Of a stretch of 64,000 nucleotides of DNA, positions 32,908 through 41,988 are shown piece by piece. Numbering within the stretch: position 1 is the first letter of the stretch; each line of letters begins with the position of its first letter. This DNA is from Curtobacterium sp. SGAir0471. GTDB lineage: Bacteria > Actinomycetota > Actinomycetes > Actinomycetales > Microbacteriaceae. The stretch lies in contig NZ_CP027869.1 in NCBI RefSeq assembly GCF_005490985.1, forward strand, positions 2,914,001 to 2,978,000. The letters are read 5' to 3'. The position numbers and the translations under genes are program-made. The notes beneath the pieces are model-generated. The model worked only from the letters and a program-made list of their open reading frames with translations, made no database searches and was not told the origin of the DNA.

Positions 32908-35207
32908 CCGAACAGCCCCCGAAGGACGACGTGACCGACGCCGAGATGACCGTCGGCGAACCGAAGGACTGGGCCGCCGGCGTCCCCGGGGTCCTGCACT
33001 CGATGGGTCCCGCGCTCGAACAGCTCGGCGCCGCCCGCACCGCCAAGCTCATGCTGTCGCTCAACCAGAAGGGCGGCTTCGACTGCATGAGCTGCGCCTG
33101 GCCGGACCCGGACAAGCGGAAGACCGCCGAGTTCTGCGAGAACGGCGGCAAGGCGGTCGTGTGGGAGGCGACGCCCGTCCTGGTGCCCCGCACCTTCTGG
33201 TCCGAGCACTCGATCCACGACCTGGCGGACAAGACCGAGTACTGGCTCGGGCAGCAGGGACGCCTGACCGAACCCGTGTGGAAGCCCGCGGGCAAGGACC
33301 ACTACGAGCCGGTCAGCTGGGAGCGGGCCTTCCGGATCATCGCCGACAAGCTCAACGGGCTCGACTCCCCCGACCAGGCGTCGTTCTACACCTCCGGGCG
33401 CACCTCGAACGAGGCCGCCTTCGTGTACCAGCTGTTCGTCCGGGCGTTCGGCACGAACAACCTGCCCGACTGCTCGAACATGTGCCACGAGTCGACGAGC
33501 CTGGCGATGGCCGAGGTCGTCGGCATCGGCAAGTCGACCATCGCCTACGACGACTTCGAGCACACCGAGCTCATCATCGTCATGGGGCAGAACCCCGGAA
33601 CGAACCACCCGCGCATGCTCACCGCGCTCGAGGACGCCAAGAAGAACGGCGCCGAGATCGTCGCGGTGAACCCGCTGCCCGAGGCCGGCCTCCGCCGCTA
33701 CAAGAACCCGCAGCGCGTCCGCGGCGTCATCGGGCACGGCACCCAGATCGCCGACCAGTTCCTGCAGATCCGGCTCGGCGGCGACATGGCGCTGCTGCAG
33801 GCGCTCGCGAAGCGCGTCGTGCTCGCCGAGCAGAAGACACCCGGAGTGGTGGACCACGCGTTCATCGAGGCGCACACGAGCGGGTACGAGGCGTTCGTCG
33901 AGCACATCCTGCAGGTCGACGACGACGAGGTCGTCCGCGCCACCGGGCTCACCATCGAGGAGATCGACGAGCTCGCCGAGCGCTACCTGCACTCCGAGCG
34001 GACGATCATCACCTGGGCGATGGGCATCACCCAGCACACGAAGGCCGTCGACACGATCAAGGAGATCATCAACCTCCTGCTGCTCCGCGGGAACATCGGC
34101 CGCCCGGGCGCCGGTGCGTCGCCGATCCGCGGGCACAGCAACGTGCAGGGCGACCGGACCATGGGCATCTGGGAGCAGATGCCCGACAGCTTCCTCGACG
34201 CCCTGGCGGAGGAGTTCCACTTCGAGCCGCCGCGGGAGCACGGCGTCGACGCGCTCAAGGGCATCGAGGCCATGCAGCGCGGGGACATCAAGTTCTGGAT
34301 GGGGATGGGCGGCAACCTCGTCGCCGCGATCTCGGACAGCCAGCTCGCAGAGGCCGCGTTCCGCGGGACCGAGATGACCGTCCAGGTGTCGACGAAGCTG
34401 AACCGGTCGCACGCCGTCGTGGGCGAGGAGGCCCTGATCCTGCCGACGATGGGCCGCACCGAGATCGACGTGCAGGCCGCCGGCCCGCAGTTCGTCTCCG
34501 TCGAGGACACCGTCTGCTCCGTGCACGGCAGCCACGGGCAGGTCCCGCCGGTCGCGCCCGGCCTGCTGTCCGAGGTCGCGATCGTGTGCGAGCTCGCGAA
34601 GGCCACCCTCGGTGACCGCGTGCCCGTCGACTGGCAGGCCATGCGCGACGACTACGACGTGATCCGCGACCACATCAGCCACGTCGTGCCGGGCTTCGAC
34701 GACTACTCCCGCCGCGCCGGCAGCAAGGAGGGCTTCGTCCTGCCGAACGGACCCCGCGACTCGCGGACCTTCGCGACGGAGACCGGCAAGGCGATGATCA
34801 CCGTGAACGAGCTCGAACACGTCGATCGCCCCGAGGGCACCCTGCTGCTGCAGACCCTGCGCTCGCACGACCAGTACAACACGACGATCTACAGCCTGAA
34901 CGACCGGTACCGCGGCATCAAGAAGGGCCGACACGTCGTCTTCGTGAACCCGGACGACCTGGTCGAGCTCGGGCTGGCGGACGGGGACACCGTCGACATC
35001 GAGACGGTGTGGCACGACGACGTCGAGCGGGTGCTCCGGGACTACCGGGTCGTCGCCTACCCGAGCGCTCGCGGGTGCGCGGCGGCGTACTTCCCCGAGG
35101 CGAACGTGCTCGTGCCGCTCGACAGTGCGGCGAAGGGCAGCAACACCCCCGTGTCGAAGGCCGTGCCGGTGCGGCTGACGCGGGTGGCGGTGCCCGCCGG
35201 CGTGTGA
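32904..35207 (+). CDS. fdhF: FdhF/YdeP-family molybdopterin oxidoreductase (formate dehydrogenase alpha)
   Basis: A 767-residue molybdopterin enzyme of the FdhF/YdeP group, predicted cytoplasmic with no Tat signal. A cysteine set C61, C64 and C78 (FDCMSCAWPDP, EFCEN) may bind an Fe-S cluster. C194 in DCSNMCHESTSLA is at the Mo-ligand position where some formate dehydrogenases have selenocysteine. IIVMGQNPGTNHPRML and NIGRPGAGASPIRGHSNVQG are cofactor-binding blocks, and the MopB C-terminal domain begins near 660 (LLLQTLRSHDQYNTTIYSLN). GTG start overlaps fdhD. Formate oxidation is inferred from fdhD; YdeP-like members may act in acid resistance. Confidence 0.88.
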   Translation: MTEQPPKDDVTDAEMTVGEPKDWAAGVPGVLHSMGPALEQLGAARTAKLMLSLNQKGGFDCMSCAWPDPDKRKTAEFCENGGKAVVWEATPVLVPRTFWSEHSIHDLADKTEYWLGQQGRLTEPVWKPAGKDHYEPVSWERAFRIIADKLNGLDSPDQASFYTSGRTSNEAAFVYQLFVRAFGTNNLPDCSNMCHESTSLAMAEVVGIGKSTIAYDDFEHTELIIVMGQNPGTNHPRMLTALEDAKKNGAEIVAVNPLPEAGLRRYKNPQRVRGVIGHGTQIADQFLQIRLGGDMALLQALAKRVVLAEQKTPGVVDHAFIEAHTSGYEAFVEHILQVDDDEVVRATGLTIEEIDELAERYLHSERTIITWAMGITQHTKAVDTIKEIINLLLLRGNIGRPGAGASPIRGHSNVQGDRTMGIWEQMPDSFLDALAEEFHFEPPREHGVDALKGIEAMQRGDIKFWMGMGGNLVAAISDSQLAEAAFRGTEMTVQVSTKLNRSHAVVGEEALILPTMGRTEIDVQAAGPQFVSVEDTVCSVHGSHGQVPPVAPGLLSEVAIVCELAKATLGDRVPVDWQAMRDDYDVIRDHISHVVPGFDDYSRRAGSKEGFVLPNGPRDSRTFATETGKAMITVNELEHVDRPEGTLLLQTLRSHDQYNTTIYSLNDRYRGIKKGRHVVFVNPDDLVELGLADGDTVDIETVWHDDVERVLRDYRVVAYPSARGCAAAYFPEANVLVPLDSAAKGSNTPVSKAVPVRLTRVAVPAGV

Positions 35208-35235
35208 GGCGCGGGCGGTCGGCGGCGCGGGTACT

Positions 35236-35273
35236 GCGACAAGACGGCTGTCGTTCGACAACGGTCTTGTCGC
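35236..35273. repeat. 38-bp hairpin repeat, unit 1
   Basis: GCGACAAGAC and GTCTTGTCGC form perfect 10-base arms; the centre contains CTGTCGTTCGACA. The same 38-bp design recurs 71 bases downstream. Confidence 0.75.
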
Positions 35274-35306
35274 CTCATGCACACGCACACGATGCGTGCG
35301 CACCCT

Positions 35307-35344
35307 GCGACATGACGGCTGTCGTTCGACAGCCGCAACGTCGC
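35307..35344. repeat. 38-bp hairpin repeat, unit 2
   Basis: It begins GCGACATGACGGCTGTCGTT and is related to unit 1 over that whole stretch. CGGCTGTCG and CGACAGCCG pair perfectly around TT. It lies just before dispersed palindrome copy 7, giving three stacked hairpins between convergent fdhF and the next gene. Confidence 0.75.
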
Positions 35345-35361
35345 GGAACGTACGTCGAGAC

Positions 35362-35403
35362 GGACGGGAGGCGCGGTGCCAGCGGGCGCCTCGCCTCCCG
35401 TCC
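35362..35403. repeat. Dispersed palindromic repeat, copy 7
   Basis: GGACGGGAGGCGCGG and GCGCCTCGCCTCCCGTCC arms. It lies between the convergent fdhF gene and the small membrane-protein gene. The inner right arm carries an extra change (CCTCGCCTCC). Confidence 0.85.
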
Positions 35404-35465
35404 GTCGCGGTGCCGGTGAGCCGGCCGTGGTCGGCTCTGCAGAGGCGCTCGCGAGCGCGACGGCG

Positions 35466-35975
35466 TCAGCGAGGGTCGGCGACCTCGTGCGGCTCCGTGA
35501 TCCGCTCCCCGGTCTGCGGGTCCCAGCCGATGGTCCTCGGCTCCTGCACGCGCGGGCGTCGCTCGGTGCGGGGGAACCAGGGACGTGCCGACGGCAGCCA
35601 GAGCAGCACGGCGGCGGCGATCACGGCGACCGCCTCGAGCGTCAGCCAGCTCGCGTTCCCGGTGAGCGTCACCACGACCACGTTCACCACGGCGAAGGCT
35701 CCCATGACCCCGAGCCAGACGCGCGCGGTGCCGGAGCCGCGCCACACGAGCAGCGTGGCCCAGGCGAGGAGCGCGCAGATGCCCAGGCCGAGCACGCCGC
35801 CGAAGAGTGCCGCGGGCAGCGCACCGGGTTCACTGAGGGCCAGGTGCACCGCACCGATCGCGACGGTGACGACCCGCACGACGAGCACGACCGCCCAGAT
35901 CGCCACTGCCGCGGTGACCACCGGCGGTCGCCGCGTCGGCCGGCCGGTCTCCTGCGCACGCTCGTCCGTCGTCAC
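35466..35975 (-). CDS. Uncharacterised four-helix membrane protein
   Basis: A 169-residue protein with four hydrophobic segments (about 20-43, 52-80, 86-105 and 108-127), short polar ends and a proline-rich, charged C-terminus (PRTIGWDPQTGERITEPHE). Start GTG with GAGGGGGC upstream. No family recognised. It lies downstream of the surface-protein operon in the same direction but is separated by 130 bases, so it may be transcribed alone. Confidence 0.65.
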   Translation of the reverse strand: MTTDERAQETGRPTRRPPVVTAAVAIWAVVLVVRVVTVAIGAVHLALSEPGALPAALFGGVLGLGICALLAWATLLVWRGSGTARVWLGVMGAFAVVNVVVVTLTGNASWLTLEAVAVIAAAVLLWLPSARPWFPRTERRPRVQEPRTIGWDPQTGERITEPHEVADPR

Positions 35976-36105
35976 GGTGCCCCCTCTGGTCGATCGCAGA
36001 CCCCACGGTCCGCGTACCGCGACCGTAGCGGAGCCGGGACGCCGTCGGCCAGCCCCCGTGCCGAGCCCGTCCGCCGACGCCGGGCCACCACGGCGGTGAG
36101 CACCG

Positions 36106-37986
36106 TCAGGACCGCGGGGCGCCGAGGTCGACGAGGTTCGGCCCGACCGTCGACGACGCCAGGTCCACCTGGGCGAGCGGGGTGCCGCTGCCCGCTCCGA
36201 GCACTCCGATGCGGATCGCCGTCACGGAAAAGCTGCCCGTCCGGGCGTACCGACCGTCTCGGGATCCCGGGACGTCGCGCTGCACGTTGACCTGCACGGA
36301 CAGCAGCGCAGGGAGTGCCCGGAGTACCGGGGTCACACCGGCCACGAGGGTTCCTGCGATGTTCACGAGCGTGGTCCCGAGCGGAGCGGCCACCGCGACG
36401 AGGGTCCTCGCTGCGGAGCTCACGACGTCGCGGAGCTGCGCCGTCAGCGCGTCGAGCACGCCGGGGAGCAGGGAGATGCCGATCAATCGCGGCGTGACCG
36501 TCAACGGTGCAGTACCCGACAGCACTGCCCCGAGCGACGCGTCCAGGCGCAGCTCCAGCTTGAGCGCCTGGATCCCCAACACCTTCACCGACCCGACGTC
36601 GAGCTGCACCTGGACCCGTGCCGACGCCAGGAGTGACGTCACCTGCTCGATGACGCGCTTCGTCCAGCCGTCCAGCAGCGTGCCGACCCGACCCGACAGG
36701 TCGCCGACCATCCGGTCGTCGAGCACGAGCTCGGTGTTCGGTGGCAGGCCGTTGAGCCCGGAGCCCGGGCTCCCCGCGAGGTGTGCGAGGTCGACTCGGA
36801 CCTGCCCGGAACCGAGGTCGACCGTCACGACGCCGTCGGTCAGCGTCTCGCGGAGGACCGGTGCGAGCACCGTAGCGAGGTCGGGGGCAGTGATCGACGC
36901 CGTCCCCTCGACCAGACCGATGCGGACGATCCCCGCGAGGCCGACCTCGACCTCGTCGGTCAGGAGACCGGCGAGACCGCGGCTCTGTTCTGCGACGGCG
37001 GCATCGAGCGTCCGGACCGTGGCGTCCACTGACGACGTCAGCGATCGCACGAGCGGGCTGTCGATGCGCAGGTCGAGGCTTGCGATCCCGTAGTCACGTG
37101 TCACCCGCTGTGACTCACGGTCAGCAGCAGCAGCAGTCGTGGTGGTCCCCGTCGCCGCGAGCAGTGCGGGTCGGACAGTGGGCGCGTCGGGAGCGGTACC
37201 GCTCGCGGTCCCCCACACCTCGTCCTCGAGCAGGTCGCAGCCGTCGAGCTGCGCCGACGAGCCGACTGCCCCGACCTCGAGTCCGGCGTCCGAGATGTTC
37301 TGCAGGTCGGCGACCCCGGCCAGGGCCTGCCCGAGGTCGAGCGTCGCCGGTTCCGGCAGCGCCTCGGTCGGTGTGGTGTCGGTGACGAGCACGCCCCCGG
37401 AGTCGCTGACGAGCCCGGACGCGGCCACCGACCTCCCCGTGGCGACGGACGTCGCGACCTGGTTCACGGCTCCGGCCGATCCTCCGGGCAGCCCGGTGCC
37501 GAGTCCGGTCAGGTCGAGACCGGCGACGCTGCCGAGCACGCCGACGTCGAGCGGGTTGCCGTACGCGGCGGTGGTCTCGGTCCGGGTGATCTCGGGCGCG
37601 GTCGCCGGGCTGACGGCGACGCCCTGCGTGCCGGTCTTCGTGACGTCGAGTCCGCGCAGGTCCGCGACCGCCCCGAGGTCCTGCCCCGCCACGCTCCCGC
37701 CGAGGAACCGGCTGGAGGAGTTCGCCGTGTAGCCGACGTCCTCGCCGCACGAGAACGACGAGGTCCCGATCGCACCGTCGCCGTGCACCCACTCGGCGTC
37801 CTGCCACGAGGCGGTCGTCGACGTGGGGGCCGGGATCACCACGGCGGCGGTCGCCCCGACCACCGCCAGGATCGCCACCAGCACGGCGCCAGGACCACGG
37901 CGCAGGTCACGCAGCACCGCTGGACGCCGAGGGGCACGGTGGCGAGGGCTACGGCGGCGCGCCCCGCGTGCTCGTTGGGGCCTCAT
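36106..37986 (-). CDS. Choice-of-anchor G-type secreted surface protein
   Basis: A 626-residue secreted protein. A long basic N-terminus and a hydrophobic segment (34-52) precede ASWQDAEW at 59-66, the same motif as in the SipW-dependent protein of this operon. The mature part is rich in Gly, Ser, Thr, Val and Leu with GL-rich repeats (DLGAVADLRGLDV, GVLGSVAGLDLTGLGTGLPG), predicted as beta structure; it resembles the choice-of-anchor G family. No LPXTG or terminal membrane helix is present. It overlaps the preceding gene by four bases. It is probably processed by the SipW-type peptidase encoded three genes upstream in the operon order, and exported as a structural surface component. Confidence 0.72.
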   Translation of the reverse strand: MRPQRARGARRRSPRHRAPRRPAVLRDLRRGPGAVLVAILAVVGATAAVVIPAPTSTTASWQDAEWVHGDGAIGTSSFSCGEDVGYTANSSSRFLGGSVAGQDLGAVADLRGLDVTKTGTQGVAVSPATAPEITRTETTAAYGNPLDVGVLGSVAGLDLTGLGTGLPGGSAGAVNQVATSVATGRSVAASGLVSDSGGVLVTDTTPTEALPEPATLDLGQALAGVADLQNISDAGLEVGAVGSSAQLDGCDLLEDEVWGTASGTAPDAPTVRPALLAATGTTTTAAAADRESQRVTRDYGIASLDLRIDSPLVRSLTSSVDATVRTLDAAVAEQSRGLAGLLTDEVEVGLAGIVRIGLVEGTASITAPDLATVLAPVLRETLTDGVVTVDLGSGQVRVDLAHLAGSPGSGLNGLPPNTELVLDDRMVGDLSGRVGTLLDGWTKRVIEQVTSLLASARVQVQLDVGSVKVLGIQALKLELRLDASLGAVLSGTAPLTVTPRLIGISLLPGVLDALTAQLRDVVSSAARTLVAVAAPLGTTLVNIAGTLVAGVTPVLRALPALLSVQVNVQRDVPGSRDGRYARTGSFSVTAIRIGVLGAGSGTPLAQVDLASSTVGPNLVDLGAPRS

Positions 37987-38753
37987 CGCACGCCCCCGTC
38001 GCCGGATGCCGCCGTCCGCCGCAGCCGGACCGCCACTCCGACGAGCACGAGTGCCGCCGCGACGAACAGCGGCGCCGCAAAGGCCGCACCGGTGAACGCC
38101 AGCGAGGTGAGCGACGCCGATGACGTCGACGCCGTCGATCGTCCTGGCCGCCCTGCGTCGCGCCCGTCGATCGACGACGAGCCGGCGACGGGGTCCTCCG
38201 CACTCGCGGTCACCCCGAGCCCGACGGACGCCTCGAGCCCCATCAGTGCGTCGTCGGCCGATGCGCCCACGGTTCCGGCGACGGCGAGCTCGACGAGCAA
38301 CCAGGTCGATCCGTCACCGTCGGGGTCGGAGACCGGCACACGGAGCGAGTCGGGCTCCCCGGGCTCGATCGACAGGACCCGCTGTCCGTCGTCGCAGACC
38401 GGCGCGGCGTCGAGTCCGCGCCACGGCCGCTCGCACGCCGTCACGGTGACCCGCAGCCCGTCCGGGTGCTCCACGAGGGCACCCTCCCGACGGAGCTCGA
38501 CCTCGGTGCTGATCGGTCCGGCCCGGTCGACCCGGGTGTGCACCTGCCAGAACGCCGGTCGTCCGGGTCGCAGATCGGGTGCGTGCAGCGGGTACGGCGA
38601 GGCCTCGAGCACGAGTCCGCCGGGCTCACCGGTCTCGGGGACCGCCTGCCAGCCCGCCGCGACGGCAGCACCGCCGCTGCCGAGTCCGAGGACGGCGCAG
38701 AGGACCGCGCCGGCAGCCGCAGCACCGGCACGGGAGCCCGGCCGCGGACTCAT
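37983..38753 (-). CDS. LAFTG-anchored surface protein
   Basis: A 256-residue secreted protein. A signal peptide (about 8-34, ending AVAAG) is followed by a domain with two cysteines (TACERPWRG, PVCDDGQR), then a Ser/Asp-rich linker and sorting signal LAFTG at 218-222. A hydrophobic helix and RLRR tail complete it. LAXTG is the motif of class E actinobacterial sortases. No sortase gene is in the window. Its start overlaps the signal-peptidase gene and its stop overlaps the choice-of-anchor gene, so it is made with both. It may anchor the operon's surface assembly to the wall; this is inference. Confidence 0.72.
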   Translation of the reverse strand: MSPRPGSRAGAAAAGAVLCAVLGLGSGGAAVAAGWQAVPETGEPGGLVLEASPYPLHAPDLRPGRPAFWQVHTRVDRAGPISTEVELRREGALVEHPDGLRVTVTACERPWRGLDAAPVCDDGQRVLSIEPGEPDSLRVPVSDPDGDGSTWLLVELAVAGTVGASADDALMGLEASVGLGVTASAEDPVAGSSSIDGRDAGRPGRSTASTSSASLTSLAFTGAAFAAPLFVAAALVLVGVAVRLRRTAASGDGGVR

Positions 38754-39367
38754 CCCCGCGCTCCACGCTCGTCGTCACCGGGACCGTCACCGGGACCATC
38801 ACCACCACCGGCTGCGCGTCGCGCCGGCCAGAACGACCAGACGATGAGCAGGCCGACGGTCGCCACCGCGAGCCCACGGGCAGCGGGTGTCGAGGACCAC
38901 TGCAGCACGTGCCCGAGCACGGGAGCGGAGGCGATGGTGCGTCGGGCCTCCCGGACGACCGACGGATCGCGGTCGACGGTGTCGTTCGCGTCACCCCGTG
39001 TCGTCAGCGAGCGCGCGGCGGTGTCCCCCGGCACCCGGTCGACGGCGACCACGCGGTGGGTCACGGGCAGCGGCGACCCCGGCCGCGGCACGGTGACGAC
39101 CTGCCCCGGACGGACGTCCGCCGCCGCGACCCGTTCGGTCACCACGACCGCCCCTGCGGGGATGGTCGGGCTCATCGACCCCGTGGTGACGACCACGAAT
39201 GACAGTCCCGTGGTCGCCGCGACCGCCCACCACCCGACGCAGAGGAAACCGACGATGCCCGCCACCGCGACGACGACGGCGCGCACCCGGTGCAACAGCG
39301 TCGGCCGCTCGCGCGGAGGAGTGTCCCTCGACGCTCCCGCTGCGCTGACTGTTGCTGCCCGGGTCAT
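38750..39367 (-). CDS. SipW-type signal peptidase I
   Basis: A 205-residue membrane peptidase of family S26B. One hydrophobic segment (30-50) leads to VVVTTGSMSPTIPAGAVVV, with nucleophile S64. PVTHRVVAV puts H104 where typical bacterial type I peptidases have Lys; this Ser-His form is the ER/SipW type. A second helix (about 165-183) is near the C-terminus. In Bacillus, SipW matures biofilm fibre proteins such as TasA. Here the genes on both sides encode proteins with the matching ASW-D-EW signal motif. It overlaps both neighbours by four bases. Confidence 0.86.
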   Translation of the reverse strand: MTRAATVSAAGASRDTPPRERPTLLHRVRAVVVAVAGIVGFLCVGWWAVAATTGLSFVVVTTGSMSPTIPAGAVVVTERVAAADVRPGQVVTVPRPGSPLPVTHRVVAVDRVPGDTAARSLTTRGDANDTVDRDPSVVREARRTIASAPVLGHVLQWSSTPAARGLAVATVGLLIVWSFWPARRAAGGGDGPGDGPGDDERGARG

Positions 39368-40044
39368 TCGGACTCGGCGGAGAACTCCCACGCGGGCGTC
39401 ACCGCGAGGCCCTGCAACGCCTCCACCGGCACGCCGGTTGGCATACGCGGTGTCTGCGGCAGTGAGATCTCGAAGCAGTACCGCTGCGGCGACGTGTTGG
39501 CGGCTCCGAGCCGCTGCGCGGTCGAAGCGACCGACGTGGCGAGCGGCCCGTCCGCCACGACGGTGGCGGTCGCGAAGGTCGAAGCCGCGCAGGCGGTCTG
39601 CGGAGCGGTGGCAGCGACCCGAACGTCGAGTGCCTCCCAGAGGAGTCCGGCATTCGCCGGGCCGCTGGCGACCGGCATCGACCGGACCGCCGAGAGTCGC
39701 ACCGTGCCCGCGATCGAATCCTGCGTCGTCCGCAGCACCACCGAAGCGTAGGTGGTGTCGCCCGGCGAGAGCGCGATCGCGTCCGGTGTGAACGTCATCT
39801 CCTGCCCGGGAGCGGTCTCCGCCTGCGTCCAACCCGTATCGAGCGCACCCGTGACGTTCTGCTCGACCTCGAAGGTGGAGGTCGCGATCCCCGGTCCTCC
39901 GGTCCCGTTGCCGCCGAACACCCACTCGGTGTCCGTCCACGACGCGAGCGTGTACCCGACCCCGCCGACGACGAGGGCGCCGCCGGCGACGAGCGCCGCG
40001 ACCTTCGTGCGCCGTGAAGCGGGCGCGCTGGACTGTCCTGACAT
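39364..40044 (-). CDS. SipW-dependent signal peptide protein
   Basis: A 226-residue secreted protein. Residues 11-32 are a hydrophobic signal and YTLASWTDTEW at 31-41 is the SipW-dependent cleavage motif found in TasA/CalY-like fibre proteins. The mature part (STFEVEQNVTGALDTGW, SPGDTTYASVVLRTTQDSIA) is predicted beta-rich and includes two cysteines. ATG 40044 has AGGAG seven bases upstream. It is the first gene of the four-gene operon. It may be the main fibre or matrix subunit; only the export route is well supported. Confidence 0.78.
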   Translation of the reverse strand: MSGQSSAPASRRTKVAALVAGGALVVGGVGYTLASWTDTEWVFGGNGTGGPGIATSTFEVEQNVTGALDTGWTQAETAPGQEMTFTPDAIALSPGDTTYASVVLRTTQDSIAGTVRLSAVRSMPVASGPANAGLLWEALDVRVAATAPQTACAASTFATATVVADGPLATSVASTAQRLGAANTSPQRYCFEISLPQTPRMPTGVPVEALQGLAVTPAWEFSAESE

Positions 40045-40224
40045 CGTTGCTCCTGATCCGTGCGTGCGGACGCCGGTGGTGGGCCGGTCCGACACGGCGG
40101 GAGCTGGTGAGGTCCCCCGTCGGCGGCTGTCCGCTCTTCTGGGGACATGCTGGCGGACCGCCGCTAGGAAGACAAGCAGTCCACGAGGATTGCTCCGGAA
40201 ACGATGCGCACGCACGCACCCGAC
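40045..40224. other. Leader region of the SipW operon
   Basis: 180 bases before the operon. On the minus strand TTGTCT at about 40170 is a candidate -35, but its -10 is unclear. GGCGG-T-CCGCC (near 40155) is a small palindrome. No gene is visible. Confidence 0.3.
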
Positions 40225-40266
40225 GGACGGGAGGCGCGGCACCTGCTGGCACCGCGCCTCCCGTCC
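40225..40266. repeat. Dispersed palindromic repeat, copy 8
   Basis: GGACGGGAGGCGCGG and CCGCGCCTCCCGTCC arms, perfect over 15 bases. It lies 34 bases past the stop of the DHA2 exporter gene, in the region before the SipW operon; again a gene 3' end. Confidence 0.88.
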
Positions 40267-40299
40267 GTCAGCCGCTCACCGCGCGGCGGCCCCGTCCGC

Positions 40300-41880
40300 T
40301 CAGACGGACGCCTCCGTCCCGCGGACCCTCCCCACCACGACATCGACGATCCCGGCGACGAGCGCCGCTGCCACGAACACCAGTGAGACCCCGAGCCCGA
40401 GCGGGAGCCCCTGCGAGTAGTCGCCCTTCGTGCTCGCGAGCGACGAGTAGAACACGCTGCCCACGGCGGCGATGCCGATCGCTGAGCCGACCCGCGCGCC
40501 GACCTGGATGAGGCCGCCCGCGGAACCGCCCTGCTGGACGGGGACCTCGGAGAGCGTGAGGGTCTGGTTCGGCGAGATGGTCAGGCCGGACCCGATGCCG
40601 GCGACCAGGAGCGGCAGCACGAGCCACCAGCCGAGGTCCGGCCCGTAGTGGTCCGCGACGACCCAGATGACCGCGCCGAGCCCGATGAGGACGAGCACCG
40701 TGCCGACCACGATGAGCTGCCGCCCGAAGCGGTGCACGATCCGACCGCCGATCGTCGACGCGATGCCGGAGCCGATCGCGAACGGCACCGACGCGACACC
40801 GGCGAGCAGCGCGGAGTACTGCAGGCCCGACTGCAGCGCGAGGGTCAGGACGAAGAAGAGCGGGGTGAAGCCGGCGAAGTAGACCGTGGCCAGGCCGACG
40901 CCGAGCGAGAACGACCGGCGACGGAACAGGCCGAGGTCGATGACGGGCTCGTGCTCCCGGCCGTAGCGGCGCTCCCAGAGCACGAACAGGACCGCGAACA
41001 CCACCGCGGCGACGACGAGCCACCACTTGGCGTTGCTCTTCCACTGCTCGGACTGCACGAACGGCAGCAGCAGCGCGACGACCGCGGCACCGAGCAGCAG
41101 GATGCCGACCGGGTCGAAGTCGTGCTTCCGCCCTCGTTCGGCCTTCGGGGTGGTGGGCAGGTACCGGAAGGCGAGCAGGATCGTGACGAGCCCGACGGGC
41201 AGGTTCACGAAGAAGACGAAGCGCCACCCGTTCTCGGTACCGAACGCCGTGATGAGCAGGCCGCCCACGAGCGGGCCGATCGCGGTGGCGATGCCGACGG
41301 TCGCACCGAACAGACCGAAGGCCGTGCCGCGTTCCTTGCCGCGGAACAGCTGCTGGATGAGCGCGGTGACCTGCGGGGTGAGCAGACCGCCGGCCAGACC
41401 CTGCACGAGTCGTGCGATGACGAGCACGAGCCCGTTCGGGGCGAAGCCGCAGAGCGCGCTCGCGAGGGTGAACAGCGCGACACCGGCGACGAACATGCGT
41501 CGGCGGCCGACCGCGTCACCCAGACGACCACCGGGGACGAGCAGCAGTCCGAAGGCCAGGGCGTAGCCGGACAGGATCCACTGGACGGCCTCGGGGGTCG
41601 CGCCGCTCAGGCCGCTCGAGATGGACTGCAGCGCGACGTTGACGATCGACACGTCGAGCAGGACGATGCCACCGCCGAGCAGGCAGATGACGAGCGCCTT
41701 CCAGCGGTTCGGGTCCGGGGCGTCGCCCTGTCGACCCTGGTCCTGCTGCTCGGGGTCCTGCTGCTGGCGGGAGTCCTGCGGCGCCGACGGGTGCTCGGCT
41801 GTCGCGGCGTGGTGCGCGGTGTGGTGCGCGACGGTGGGAGCCGCATCGGGCTCGACGGGTTTGCGGTGTTCGGCTGCCAT
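40300..41880 (-). CDS. DHA2 (14-helix) MFS drug exporter
   Basis: A 526-residue drug:H+ antiporter of the EmrB/QacA class. A hydrophilic Gln/His/Asp-rich N-terminus of about 60 residues precedes helix 1 (LVICLLGGGIVLLDVSIVNV, with motif D1 LDVSIVNVAL). Motif A is GGRLGDAVGRRRMF and motif C is GLFGATVGIATAIGPLVGG. Fourteen hydrophobic segments are expected. TAGCGT lies nine bases before ATG, so the mRNA would be nearly leaderless. There is no regulator next to it. Likely confers efflux of toxic organic compounds; substrate unknown. Confidence 0.86.
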   Translation of the reverse strand: MAAEHRKPVEPDAAPTVAHHTAHHAATAEHPSAPQDSRQQQDPEQQDQGRQGDAPDPNRWKALVICLLGGGIVLLDVSIVNVALQSISSGLSGATPEAVQWILSGYALAFGLLLVPGGRLGDAVGRRRMFVAGVALFTLASALCGFAPNGLVLVIARLVQGLAGGLLTPQVTALIQQLFRGKERGTAFGLFGATVGIATAIGPLVGGLLITAFGTENGWRFVFFVNLPVGLVTILLAFRYLPTTPKAERGRKHDFDPVGILLLGAAVVALLLPFVQSEQWKSNAKWWLVVAAVVFAVLFVLWERRYGREHEPVIDLGLFRRRSFSLGVGLATVYFAGFTPLFFVLTLALQSGLQYSALLAGVASVPFAIGSGIASTIGGRIVHRFGRQLIVVGTVLVLIGLGAVIWVVADHYGPDLGWWLVLPLLVAGIGSGLTISPNQTLTLSEVPVQQGGSAGGLIQVGARVGSAIGIAAVGSVFYSSLASTKGDYSQGLPLGLGVSLVFVAAALVAGIVDVVVGRVRGTEASV

Positions 41881-41988
41881 GACGATCCCACGCTAGGCCG
41901 CGCCCCGAGCCCGATCCGCAGGCTGTGCGGTTCTTGTCCCCCGGTCCGGGACCACAGCCCACCGGTGCGGTCCGGACCGGTGAGGTGG

